The notes: a model not told the origin generated them from the letters alone. A DNA stretch of 7,273 bases from Flavobacteriales bacterium (GCA_015494775.1 WGAP01000140.1:1-7273); one strand, 5' to 3'; counted from the stretch's first letter, positions 1 through 4,185 are shown. Program-made: numbers and translations.

Positions 1-9
1 ACCAAAATA

Positions 10-54
10 GGCGGGCAAAATTTGGAAACCCAGGGCGTAGCCCGCCAAATTTTG
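10..54. repeat. Two crossing inverted repeats
   Basis: GGCGGGC (10-16) is complementary to GCCCGCC (40-46), and CAAAATTTGG (16-25) is complementary to CCAAATTTTG (45-54). The two pairings cross and share bases at 16 and 45-46, so as nucleic acid they are alternatives, or would form a pseudoknot with almost no loops. A third small hairpin, GGGC-GTA-GCCC, sits at 33-43. Function unknown. Confidence 0.6.
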
Positions 55-61
55 ACCGCGG

Positions 62-103
62 TTTTCGGGGCGTCATAAATTTAACCCGATGACGCCCCGA
101 AAA
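62..103. repeat. Perfect 15-bp inverted repeat
   Basis: TTTTCGGGGCGTCAT (62-76) is perfectly complementary to ATGACGCCCCGAAAA (89-103), with a 12-base AT-rich loop. No T-run follows on either strand, so I do not call it a terminator, although it could end transcription entering from outside the window. Confidence 0.7.
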
Positions 104-126
104 ATTTCTTGTAAAAGCGTCTTTTC

Positions 127-149
127 TTTGTTCGGCAAAGCCGAACAAA
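127..149. repeat. 10-bp hairpin with triloop
   Basis: TTTGTTCGGC (127-136) pairs with GCCGAACAAA (140-149) across an AAA loop. A-rich and T-rich tracts flank it on both sides, so weak bidirectional termination is possible. Confidence 0.6.
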
Positions 150-168
150 AAACATTTTTAATGATTTG

Positions 169-200
169 GTTCTTTCTTTTGGACAAGCAAAAGAAAGAAC
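169..200. repeat. 12-bp inverted repeat, purine/pyrimidine arms
   Basis: GTTCTTTCTTTT (169-180) pairs with AAAAGAAAGAAC (189-200) around GGACAAGC. One arm is all purine but for its last base and the other all pyrimidine but for its first. From memory, similar GTTCTTTT...GGACAAGC...AAAAGAAC hairpins recur in Bacteroidota intergenic DNA, so I treat it as a repeat. Confidence 0.6.
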
Positions 201-217
201 GAAAATAAACATAAAAC

Positions 218-238
218 AACCGCTTCCATCCCTGGCGC
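218..238 (-). repeat. Conserved motif shared with 3887-3907
   Basis: Read on the minus strand this is GCGCCAGGGATGG followed by AAGCGGTT. The same 21 bases occur on the plus strand at 3887-3907 with one difference (A to G). In both places palindromic repeats lie upstream of the motif and strong hairpins lie downstream. It looks like the 5' start of a repeated structured element, either RNA or mobile. Confidence 0.7.
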
Positions 239-245
239 AAGGATA

Positions 246-291
246 GGTCGCTGAGTGATTTTTGCGTAGCAAAAATTGTATCGAAGCGACC
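246..291 (+). repeat. Nested palindromic element, copy 1
   Basis: The outer stem is GGTCGCT (246-252) with AGCGACC (285-291). Inside are an unpaired GAGTG, an inner stem ATTTTTGC-GTA-GCAAAAAT with a GTA triloop, and an unpaired TGTATCGA. The same architecture with different stem sequences recurs at 301-351, 3721-3764 and 3774-3817. Confidence 0.85.
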
Positions 292-300
292 ATGTTGACC

Positions 301-351
301 GGTCGGGGCTTCGATACACCGCGGTTTCACCGCAGCACTCAGCCGCCGGCC
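301..351 (-). repeat. Nested palindromic element, copy 2 (inverted)
   Basis: This is the same design on the opposite strand, 9 bases after copy 1. The outer arms 301-310 and 341-351 pair with one bulged G and one G-T pair. On the minus strand the interior reads GAGTG, then CTGCGGT-GAA-ACCGCGG with a GAA triloop, then TGTATCGA. Copies 1 and 2 make an inverted pair, as in BIME arrays of REP elements. Confidence 0.75.
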
Positions 352-459
352 TTTCCCCGCGCGTCAAGCCGTCCTTGAATAATGAACACCGAACAATCGA
401 ACGCCGATTTGTGACTGCTCCGTCGGGGGCAGGAGACCCCCACGAAGCGGAGGAATGGA

Positions 460-480
460 GGTCGCTAAGTGGTTTTTGTG
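460..480 (+). repeat. Decayed palindromic element fragment
   Basis: GGTCGCTAAGTGGTTTTTG (460-478) matches the first half of copy 1 (GGTCGCTGAGTGATTTTTG) with two mismatches. The second half is not recognisable, so this appears to be a truncated or degenerate copy. Confidence 0.55.
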
Positions 481-557
481 CTAGTGATGTTATGGAACGA
501 AAATCTCCGTTTTATTCTCTTTTTCCGGTGGGAAATTTAATTGTTGAGCAATACCCT

Positions 558-1313
558 TTAATGTTCAATCCACCATTTTTCATTTTCTTTTTTCCTGGCT
601 TTAATGGCTTCGGGATTATCGCCCCATGCTTGGATGTAATTTTGCCAACCGTTTTTCAAATATTCGTCCGCAGGCGCGAATTCCCCCGCTCCAATGTCAA
701 GTTTTTGACTATCGGGAATTCTAAAATCTCCCCAGTTGCATTTTTTTGAAACACCGGTTTTGTAACTTGTCCACGTCCCTTCGAATTGGTTGTTGGAGAA
801 ACCGTCGGCAATAGCCATTAAACCATTATACTTTATTTCGCCTTTCTCATTTATATAAAAGTCGGTTTGAAATTTACCTCTCAACACTCCCGAACCGGCA
901 TGATGCGGGTTTTCGTAAAAAACATATTCACCCCGCACGACACCTTGCCACAAAGTAGGAAACTCTTCATCCTTGTATAATTCGGCTTTTATGATTGTTA
1001 TTGTTCCTTGGAAGCGACAAATGTTTTCTTTTACTTTGGTTTTTCCGTAAACAAAATATTGTAATTTATTGTCGGCATTTTTAATCACCGATATAAAGTG
1101 AATTTGAAATCTTTGGAAATTATTACCGATATAACCGAGCGGTTCGGGTCTTTCAACGGTTTCGGTATCATTCTCGATTTGGAACTTGTCGAGCGTCCAC
1201 AAATTTGATATATCATACTTTTTTATTTCTTCGGTAAAGTCTCTATTGGTTGTATTTTGTCCGTGTGCAGTGATAAAAATTGTTACCAAGTAAAAAATCA
1301 GCATTCGTTTCAT
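558..1313 (-). CDS. Secreted protein of unknown function, 251 aa
   Basis: I do not recognise the family. The ATG at 1313 begins a short signal peptide (MKRM, then a hydrophobic stretch of residues 5-16, ending TAHG before Q19). There is no lipobox Cys, so export by signal peptidase I is likely, giving a mature protein starting with Gln. The mature part alternates short beta-type stretches and aromatic residues: GEYVFYENPHHAGSG at 128-142, FEGTWTSYKTG at 177-187, then CNWGDFRIP at 192-200. It has only two cysteines (C99, C192) and ends in a charged segment with WW at 247-248. The gene is clearly more AT-rich than its neighbours: sampled 60-base lines run about 23-40% GC, against nearly 60% in a sampled line of trpB2. 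Together with the repeat-rich DNA downstream, this suggests horizontal acquisition. It has its own promoter at 1377-1407. That it is a real gene is well supported; its function is not. Confidence 0.8.
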   Translation of the reverse strand: MKRMLIFYLVTIFITAHGQNTTNRDFTEEIKKYDISNLWTLDKFQIENDTETVERPEPLGYIGNNFQRFQIHFISVIKNADNKLQYFVYGKTKVKENICRFQGTITIIKAELYKDEEFPTLWQGVVRGEYVFYENPHHAGSGVLRGKFQTDFYINEKGEIKYNGLMAIADGFSNNQFEGTWTSYKTGVSKKCNWGDFRIPDSQKLDIGAGEFAPADEYLKNGWQNYIQAWGDNPEAIKARKKENEKWWIEH

Positions 1314-1376
1314 TTGTTCAGGTATTTTTGTGTGTCATTGCCATTATGTATAACGTACTTATCGGTCAATTTGTAC

Positions 1377-1407
1377 CAAAAATAATATAAATCCGGCTCA
1401 AAACAAA
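1377..1407 (-). promoter_or_regulatory. Bacteroidota-type promoter for the 558-1313 gene
   Basis: On the minus strand TTTG (1407-1404) is followed by exactly 19 bases and then TATTTTTG (1384-1377). This is a perfect match to the phylum consensus TTTG-N19-TAnnTTTG. Transcription would start near 1370 and leave a leader of about 57 bases before the ATG at 1313. Confidence 0.75.
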
Positions 1408-1430
1408 AAATCTATCTTTTTGATTGACAA

Positions 1431-1459
1431 AATAAAAGCGCATGCGCCATCGCTTTATT
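1431..1459. promoter_or_regulatory. Inverted repeat between divergent promoters, possible operator
   Basis: AATAAA(A)GCG (1431-1440) is the reverse complement of CGCTTTATT (1451-1459), with one extra A. A perfect 10-bp palindrome, GCGCATGCGC, overlaps it at 1438-1447. It sits just upstream of the trpL promoter and about 25 bases behind the divergent promoter. A regulator site is plausible, but nothing in the sequence names the protein. Confidence 0.4.
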
Positions 1460-1469
1460 CATAAATGCT

Positions 1470-1500
1470 TTTGCCGTTTGAAAAAATCTTGCTATCATTG
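1470..1500 (+). promoter_or_regulatory. Promoter of the trpL-trpB2 unit
   Basis: TTTG (1470-1473), 19 bases, then TATCATTG (1493-1500). The spacing is exactly that of the Bacteroidota consensus, and the second box matches TAnnTTTG except at one position. A start near 1505-1508 would place the leader-peptide ATG only 11-14 bases into the transcript. Confidence 0.7.
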
Positions 1501-1518
1501 TAGCACGAAAGCAAACGA

Positions 1519-1587
1519 ATGAAACATAGCCTTCGCAATAACGTACAAGCTTGGTGGTGGCAAACGGAAAATTCCCTTTGCCCGTAG
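1519..1587 (+). CDS. trpL: Tryptophan leader peptide, 22 aa, with Trp-Trp-Trp
   Basis: A 22-codon frame runs from the ATG at 1519 to a TAG at 1585-1587. Residues 1-11 read MKHSLRNNVQA, followed by three consecutive TGG codons at 1552-1560 (residues 12-14), then QTENSLCP. Tryptophan is normally the rarest residue, so three in a row in a 22-residue peptide, just upstream of a perfect terminator hairpin and a tryptophan synthase gene, is the hallmark of a trp leader. The peptide itself probably has no function; its translation speed senses charged tRNA-Trp. The Trp codons lie inside arm 1 of the attenuator, and the stop codon lies immediately before arm 2 (1588-1599). A ribosome that finishes the peptide would therefore cover arm 2 and favour termination. 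There is no clear Shine-Dalgarno sequence, as usual in this phylum. I infer the function from arrangement alone; the peptide is too short for a family match. Confidence 0.85.
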   Translation: MKHSLRNNVQAWWWQTENSLCP

Positions 1588-1648
1588 CCGGTTTGTCGTA
1601 AGCTGAAAAAATTTTTTTGAAGGCGACCCGTTGCGGGTCGCCTTTTTT
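1548..1648 (+). promoter_or_regulatory. trp transcription attenuator (alternative hairpins 1:2, 2:3, 3:4)
   Basis: Arm 1 pairs with arm 2: 1548-1552 with 1600-1604 (AGCTT/AAGCT), then 1557-1565 with 1591-1599 including G-U pairs. This stem contains the Trp codons. Arm 2 can instead pair with arm 3: CGG (1589-1591) with CCG (1628-1630) and GTCG (1595-1598) with CGAC (1624-1627), around a three-base bulge. Arm 3 pairs with arm 4 as the terminator (1621-1630 with 1634-1643). The predicted logic is the classical one. With little Trp, the ribosome stalls on the TGG codons and covers arm 1, so 2:3 forms and trpB2 is transcribed. With enough Trp, the ribosome reaches the stop codon next to arm 2 and 3:4 terminates. 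The pairings are seen directly; the mechanism is inferred from known trp attenuators. Confidence 0.83.
1621..1648 (+). terminator. Intrinsic terminator of the trp attenuator
   Basis: A perfect 10-bp stem, AGGCGACCCG (1621-1630) with CGGGTCGCCT (1634-1643), has a three-base TTG loop and is followed by a T-run to 1648. No gene other than the leader peptide lies upstream on this strand, which supports a role in attenuation rather than gene-end termination. Confidence 0.9.
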
Positions 1649-1690
1649 CATTGGCAACAAAAACAATTAACCCATAAAAAACCTACGCTT

Positions 1691-3076
1691 ATGAGCACAA
1701 AAAAACACCCCAAAAAGATTTACCTTCCCGAAGACCGCCTGCCCAAGGCATGGTATAACCTGGTGGCCGACATGCCCAACAAGCCCTTGCCGCCCTTGCA
1801 TCCGGCCACCAAAAAGCCCGTAGGCCCCGAGGATTTGGCCCCGCTGTTTCCCATGGAACTCATCAGGCAGGAAGTAACCGCCGAACGCTATGTGGAAATT
1901 CCCGAACCGGTTCGCGACATTTACCGCATTTGGCGGCCGAGCCCGCTCATCAGGGCTTTCGAACTGGAAAAAGCTCTGGACACGCCGGCCAAAATCTACT
2001 ACAAATACGAAGGTGTGAGTCCGGCGGGTTCGCACAAGCCCAACACGGCCGTGGCGCAGGCCTTCTACAATGCGCAGGAAGGCGTCAAACGCATAACCAC
2101 CGAAACGGGCGCCGGACAGTGGGGTAGTGCGCTCAGTTATGCCACCCAATTGTTCGGTATCGACTTGCAGGTGTTTATGGTCAAGGTGAGCTACAACCAA
2201 AAGCCCTACCGCAAGACCATGATGAACATCTGGAACGGAAAAGTAACGCCTTCGCCGTCGCAACTCACCGAAACGGGCCGTAAAATCATGGCCGAGGATC
2301 CCGACAATCCGGGTAGTTTGGGCATTGCCATTTCCGAGGCCATCGAAATGGCGGTCAAAGATCCGGGCACCAAATATTCCCTGGGTTCGGTGCTCAATCA
2401 CGTGCTGCTGCACCAAACGGTCATCGGGTTGGAAGCCAAGCAGCAAATGAAAATGGCGGATGCCTATCCCGATACGGTGATCGGTTGTTTTGGCGGTGGT
2501 TCGAATTTTGCCGGCATTTCCTTCCCCTTTGTGCGCGACAAAATCGTGGACGGCAAAGACATCCGCGTCATTGCCGTGGAGCCGGACTCCTGTCCCAAAC
2601 TCACGCGCGGGCAATTCCGCTACGATTTCGGCGACACGGTGGGCATGACGCCGCTTATTCCCATGTTTACCCTGGGACATAATTTTATGCCGCCGTCCAT
2701 TCACGCGGGCGGATTGCGTTATCACGGAGCGGGCGCCATTGTGAGTCAATTGCTTCGCGACGGATTTATCGAAGCATCGGCCGTGCCGCAGTTGGAAAGT
2801 TTCCAAGCCGGCGTGTTGTTTGCCCGCACCGAAGGTATCATTCCCGCGCCCGAATCCACCCATGCCGTAGCGCAGACCGTTCGCGAGGCCTTGAAGGCCA
2901 AAGAGGAAGGCAGTGAAACCACCATTTTGTTCAACCTCTCGGGCCACGGCCATATCGACCTGGGGGCCTACGAGCAATATTTGGGCAACCATATTCATAA
3001 CTATCAGGTAACCGATGAGCAAATCGCTGAAAACCTGAAAGTGCTGGATGCCATGGGCTTTCCCGTTCCCGAATAA
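1691..3076 (+). CDS. trpB: Tryptophan synthase beta chain, TrpB2 type
   Basis: PLP-dependent enzyme that condenses indole with L-serine to give L-tryptophan in the cytoplasm. The 461 residues match the longer TrpB2 (TrpB-like) branch rather than the roughly 400-residue TrpB1 partner of TrpA. Visible signatures are the N-terminal extension (residues 1-75), the PLP lysine K116 in GSHKPNTA (113-120), the catalytic Glu region TTETGAGQWG with E138 (136-145), the phosphate-binding loop GCFGGGSN (265-272), the TrpB2-type stretch from CPKLTRGQFRYDFGDT (301-316), and SGHGHIDL near the C-terminus. All key residues are present. The ATG at 1691 is chosen over an upstream in-frame TTG at 1631, which lies in the loop of the terminator hairpin. 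No trpA or other trp gene is in the window, so this is an isolated gene controlled by its own trp leader. A terminator follows at 3101-3129. Within-family alternatives such as indole salvage are possible. Confidence 0.95.
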   Translation: MSTKKHPKKIYLPEDRLPKAWYNLVADMPNKPLPPLHPATKKPVGPEDLAPLFPMELIRQEVTAERYVEIPEPVRDIYRIWRPSPLIRAFELEKALDTPAKIYYKYEGVSPAGSHKPNTAVAQAFYNAQEGVKRITTETGAGQWGSALSYATQLFGIDLQVFMVKVSYNQKPYRKTMMNIWNGKVTPSPSQLTETGRKIMAEDPDNPGSLGIAISEAIEMAVKDPGTKYSLGSVLNHVLLHQTVIGLEAKQQMKMADAYPDTVIGCFGGGSNFAGISFPFVRDKIVDGKDIRVIAVEPDSCPKLTRGQFRYDFGDTVGMTPLIPMFTLGHNFMPPSIHAGGLRYHGAGAIVSQLLRDGFIEASAVPQLESFQAGVLFARTEGIIPAPESTHAVAQTVREALKAKEEGSETTILFNLSGHGHIDLGAYEQYLGNHIHNYQVTDEQIAENLKVLDAMGFPVPE

Positions 3077-3100
3077 CCGGGCAGGCAACAAAAAAACTAA

Positions 3101-3129
3101 ACGGCGGGCATGGCGGTCCGCCGTTTTTT
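3101..3129 (+). terminator. Intrinsic terminator after trpB2
   Basis: ACGGCGG (3101-3107) pairs with CCGCCGT (3118-3124), preceded by an A-run and followed by TTTTTT. The flanking A and T tracts can extend the stem. It starts 25 bases after the trpB2 stop codon and separates trpB2 from the next gene. Confidence 0.85.
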
Positions 3130-3145
3130 GTAGGCAATAAATCCA

Positions 3146-3153
3146 TACCTTTG
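3146..3153 (+). promoter_or_regulatory. TAnnTTTG box upstream of the NifX-like gene
   Basis: TACCTTTG at 3146-3153 is a perfect Bacteroidota -7 box, 25 bases before the ATG at 3179. The nearest TTTG (3127-3130) is only 15 bases upstream rather than 19, so the distal element is uncertain. With the terminator just upstream, a separate transcription unit is likely. Confidence 0.6.
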
Positions 3154-3178
3154 AAACATCAAAAAAAATCGAATTGTT

Positions 3179-3616
3179 ATGAGCGAACGCAAAATAAAGG
3201 TGGCCGTTACCACTGGAAAATCCGGCGACCGCATCGCGGGGCATGCCGGCAAGGCATTGTTTTTCAAGATTTACGAAATTACCGAAGACAGGATAACCGG
3301 CGTCGAAACCGTGCAAGTGGAACAAAACCAAACTTTGCATAACATGCTACACCGTCCGGTGATAGACTTTACGGGGCATCCGTTGGAGGATGTGGAAATG
3401 ATTTTGACAGGAAGCATCGGCCCCGGCGCCATCCAGAAATTATTCAGTGTGGGCAAACGGGCCTATATGATTGCCGAAAAACATGCGGACGAAGCCATTG
3501 ATAAATTATTGGCCGGCAACTTGCAAGCCCTGGATCCGCGTGAACATCATCATCACGACCACCACCATCACGACCGTGACCACCATCACGGGCATCATCA
3601 CGAGGATGAGCATTAA
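3179..3616 (+). CDS. NifX/NifB-C-like protein with His-rich tail, 145 aa
   Basis: Residues 6 to about 115 look like the dinitrogenase iron-molybdenum cofactor biosynthesis fold (Nitro_FeMo-Co family; NifX, NafY and NifB C-terminus), a ribonuclease-H-like small domain that binds metal clusters. Supporting features are the opening IKVAVTTGKSGDRIAGHAGKA (first strand and the ligand-binding loop, with H22), the central strand DVEMILTGSIGPGAIQKL (71-88) with its glycine turn, and a final helix (AEKHADEAIDKLLAG, 99-113). The last 23 residues (123-145) contain 15 histidines in blocks HHHH, HHHH, HHH, HHH and H separated by acidic residues. No other nitrogen-fixation gene is nearby, and lone members of this family occur widely in organisms that do not fix nitrogen, so nitrogenase assembly should not be assumed. 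The tail suggests binding or storage of nickel, zinc or another metal, which is an inference. The ATG at 3179 lies 25 bases after a promoter box. Confidence 0.85.
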   Translation: MSERKIKVAVTTGKSGDRIAGHAGKALFFKIYEITEDRITGVETVQVEQNQTLHNMLHRPVIDFTGHPLEDVEMILTGSIGPGAIQKLFSVGKRAYMIAEKHADEAIDKLLAGNLQALDPREHHHHDHHHHDRDHHHGHHHEDEH

Positions 3617-3663
3617 GGTTTGATGTGGCGGGTTTTAGGTTTTTCGGATGGGTTGTTTAGGGA

Positions 3664-3708
3664 TCGTTTTGCTACGCAAAATATGACGGAAAGGTAGATT
3701 ATCGAAGC
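3664..3708 (+). repeat. Degenerate nested palindromic element
   Basis: An inner hairpin GTTTTGC-TAC-GCAAAAT (3667-3683; a GTA triloop on the minus strand) is followed after a divergent stretch by TATCGAAGC (3700-3708), the end typical of this family. TATCGAAGC is also complementary to GCTTCGATA (3725-3733) at the start of the next copy. It appears to be a decayed forward copy. Confidence 0.5.
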
Positions 3709-3720
3709 CAACGGCCAGTC

Positions 3721-3764
3721 GGTCGCTTCGATACAATTTTGCTTCGCAAAATCACTCAGCGACC
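3721..3764 (-). repeat. Nested palindromic element, copy 3 (inverted)
   Basis: The outer stem is GGTCGCT (3721-3727) with AGCGACC (3758-3764). On the minus strand the interior is GAGTG, ATTTTGC-GAA-GCAAAAT, TGTATCGA. It is nearly identical to copy 1 in the opposite orientation; the inner stem is one pair shorter and the triloop is GAA in place of GTA. Confidence 0.85.
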
Positions 3765-3773
3765 CTCCAAACA

Positions 3774-3817
3774 GGTGCCTGAGTGCTGCGCCGGAGGCGC
3801 AGTGTATCGAAGGCACC
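3774..3817 (+). repeat. Nested palindromic element, copy 4, with covarying stems
   Basis: The outer stem is GGTGCCT (3774-3780) with AGGCACC (3811-3817). Both arms differ from copies 1 and 3 in a way that keeps pairing. The inner stem CTGCGCC-GGA-GGCGCAG also differs completely yet pairs perfectly. The unpaired GAGTG and TGTATCGA are unchanged. Confidence 0.85.
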
Positions 3818-3829
3818 GGCCATCAACAC

Positions 3830-3839
3830 GGTCGCTTCG
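3830..3839 (-). repeat. Partial palindromic element end
   Basis: GGTCGCTTCG is the terminal segment of an inverted copy whose remainder is missing. The linker before it (CGGCCATCAACAC) resembles the minus-strand linker between copies 2 and 1 (CCGGTCAACAT), so the whole composite was probably repeated. Confidence 0.55.
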
Positions 3840-3850
3840 GTAAAAATCAA

Positions 3851-3878
3851 CTCAAAACTTAAAACTCAAAATTCATAA
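3851..3878 (+). repeat. Imperfect 14-bp tandem repeat, AT-rich
   Basis: CTCAAAACTTAAAA (3851-3864) is followed directly by CTCAAAATTCATAA (3865-3878), two units with four differences. It separates the palindrome array from the GC-rich element. Similar strings are, from memory, common near repeats in Bacteroidota. Confidence 0.55.
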
Positions 3879-3884
3879 CTAAAT

Positions 3885-4090
3885 CCGCGCCAGGGATGGG
3901 AGCGGTTATGCGGCGCAGGCGGCGAGCATGCTTTTCCGCCCGGCGGAGGCGACCGGCGGAAGCCCCACGCATGGGCGGGCGCGGGCGCGTGGCACGCGCG
4001 CCCGCGCAAAAGCAGCGAGCCGACAAGCCGCATTTGAGCGGACAGCCCGACGGCGGTCGGTTTCGGGCCCACGAAACCGACCGCCGGGGC
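3885..4090 (+). ncRNA. GC-rich structured element, candidate non-coding RNA or repeat
   Basis: It begins CCGCGCCAGGGATGGGAGCGG, a motif shared with the minus strand at 218-238. A run of GC-rich inverted repeats follows: CCGCC/GGCGG around 3948-3960, a long bulged stem at about 3979-4007 (GCGCGGGCGCGTG against CACGCG-CGCCCGCGC), then GAGCGGACAGCCCG and the very strong hairpin at 4045-4090. I believe elements with this 5' motif and the GAGCGGACAGCCCG segment recur across Bacteroidota and may correspond to a predicted RNA such as the Flavo-1 motif, but I cannot check this. A mobile or decayed repeat is the main alternative. No promoter or T-run terminator is evident, which weakens the RNA reading. 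Confidence 0.4.
4045..4090 (+). repeat. 19-bp hairpin with perfect 15-bp core
   Basis: CGGCGGTCGGTTTCG (4051-4065) is perfectly complementary to CGAAACCGACCGCCG (4072-4086) around GGCCCA. GCCC (4045-4048) with GGGC (4087-4090) extends it past a two-base bulge. No T-run follows on either strand, so it is not a canonical terminator. It lies about 95 bases upstream of the next gene. Confidence 0.75.
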
Positions 4091-4159
4091 GCCCAAATAA
4101 AAATCCCGTCGGAAAAAGGCAAAATTATAATCGGCATCCGTGTTTTTCGTCCTTTTTTG

Positions 4160-4167
4160 TATCTTAG
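4160..4167 (+). promoter_or_regulatory. Probable -7 box for the metal-dependent hydrolase gene
   Basis: TATCTTAG matches TAnnTTTG at all but one fixed position and lies 18 bases before the ATG at 4186. I see no clear TTTG at the right distance upstream. Transcription would start about 12 bases before the gene. Confidence 0.45.
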
Positions 4168-4185
4168 TATCAAAATTCCAAAGCG

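Larger units (their letters stand above)
1..557. other. Gene-free, hairpin-rich intergenic region
   Basis: I see no credible gene in these 557 bases. Open frames here run through inverted repeats and give low-complexity translations without family features. From left to right the stretch holds two crossing inverted repeats (10-54), a perfect 15-bp inverted repeat (62-103), a 10-bp hairpin (127-149), a 12-bp hairpin (169-200), a conserved motif on the minus strand (218-238), two nested palindromes (246-291 and 301-351), a small G5/C5 hairpin (425-441) and a decayed palindrome start (460-480). Much of it resembles the repeat-derived intergenic sequence common in Bacteroidota genomes; that last point is from memory. 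Confidence 0.75.
3617..4185. other. Gene-free region: palindrome array, then GC-rich structured element
   Basis: I see no real gene in these 569 bases. Open frames over 3890-4190 give Arg/Ala/Pro-rich translations on several frames at once, as expected from GC-rich DNA full of inverted repeats. The region holds an array of nested palindromes (3664-3839), an AT-rich tandem repeat (3851-3878), a GC-rich hairpin-rich element (3885-4090) and the promoter of the next gene. There is no clear terminator after the NifX-like gene. Confidence 0.75.

Noticed and set aside
62..103. The 15-bp hairpin as an intrinsic terminator
   Set aside because: Neither strand has a T-run following the stem, and no gene ending next to it is visible in the window.
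246..351. A CRISPR array from the repeated GGTCGCT units
   Set aside because: Units are palindromic, alternate in orientation, differ in stem sequence and have no regular unique spacers; no cas gene is present.
1330..1376. Integron attC-like site (TATAACG-type core) beside the AT-rich gene
   Set aside because: Only a single weak ATAACGT-like string is present, with no paired core sites or cassette array, and nothing similar lies downstream of the gene.
1631..1690. TTG start 20 codons upstream of the trpB2 ATG
   Set aside because: The TTG is the loop of the attenuator terminator, and the extension would be translated through its T-run. The ATG at 1691 gives the natural family N-terminus.
1667..3340. 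A 557-codon open frame on the minus strand opposite trpB2
   Set aside because: It runs antisense to a gene with all TrpB2 catalytic motifs, across that gene's terminator, and its translation (His/Gly/Arg-rich) has no family features. It is a shadow of codon bias.
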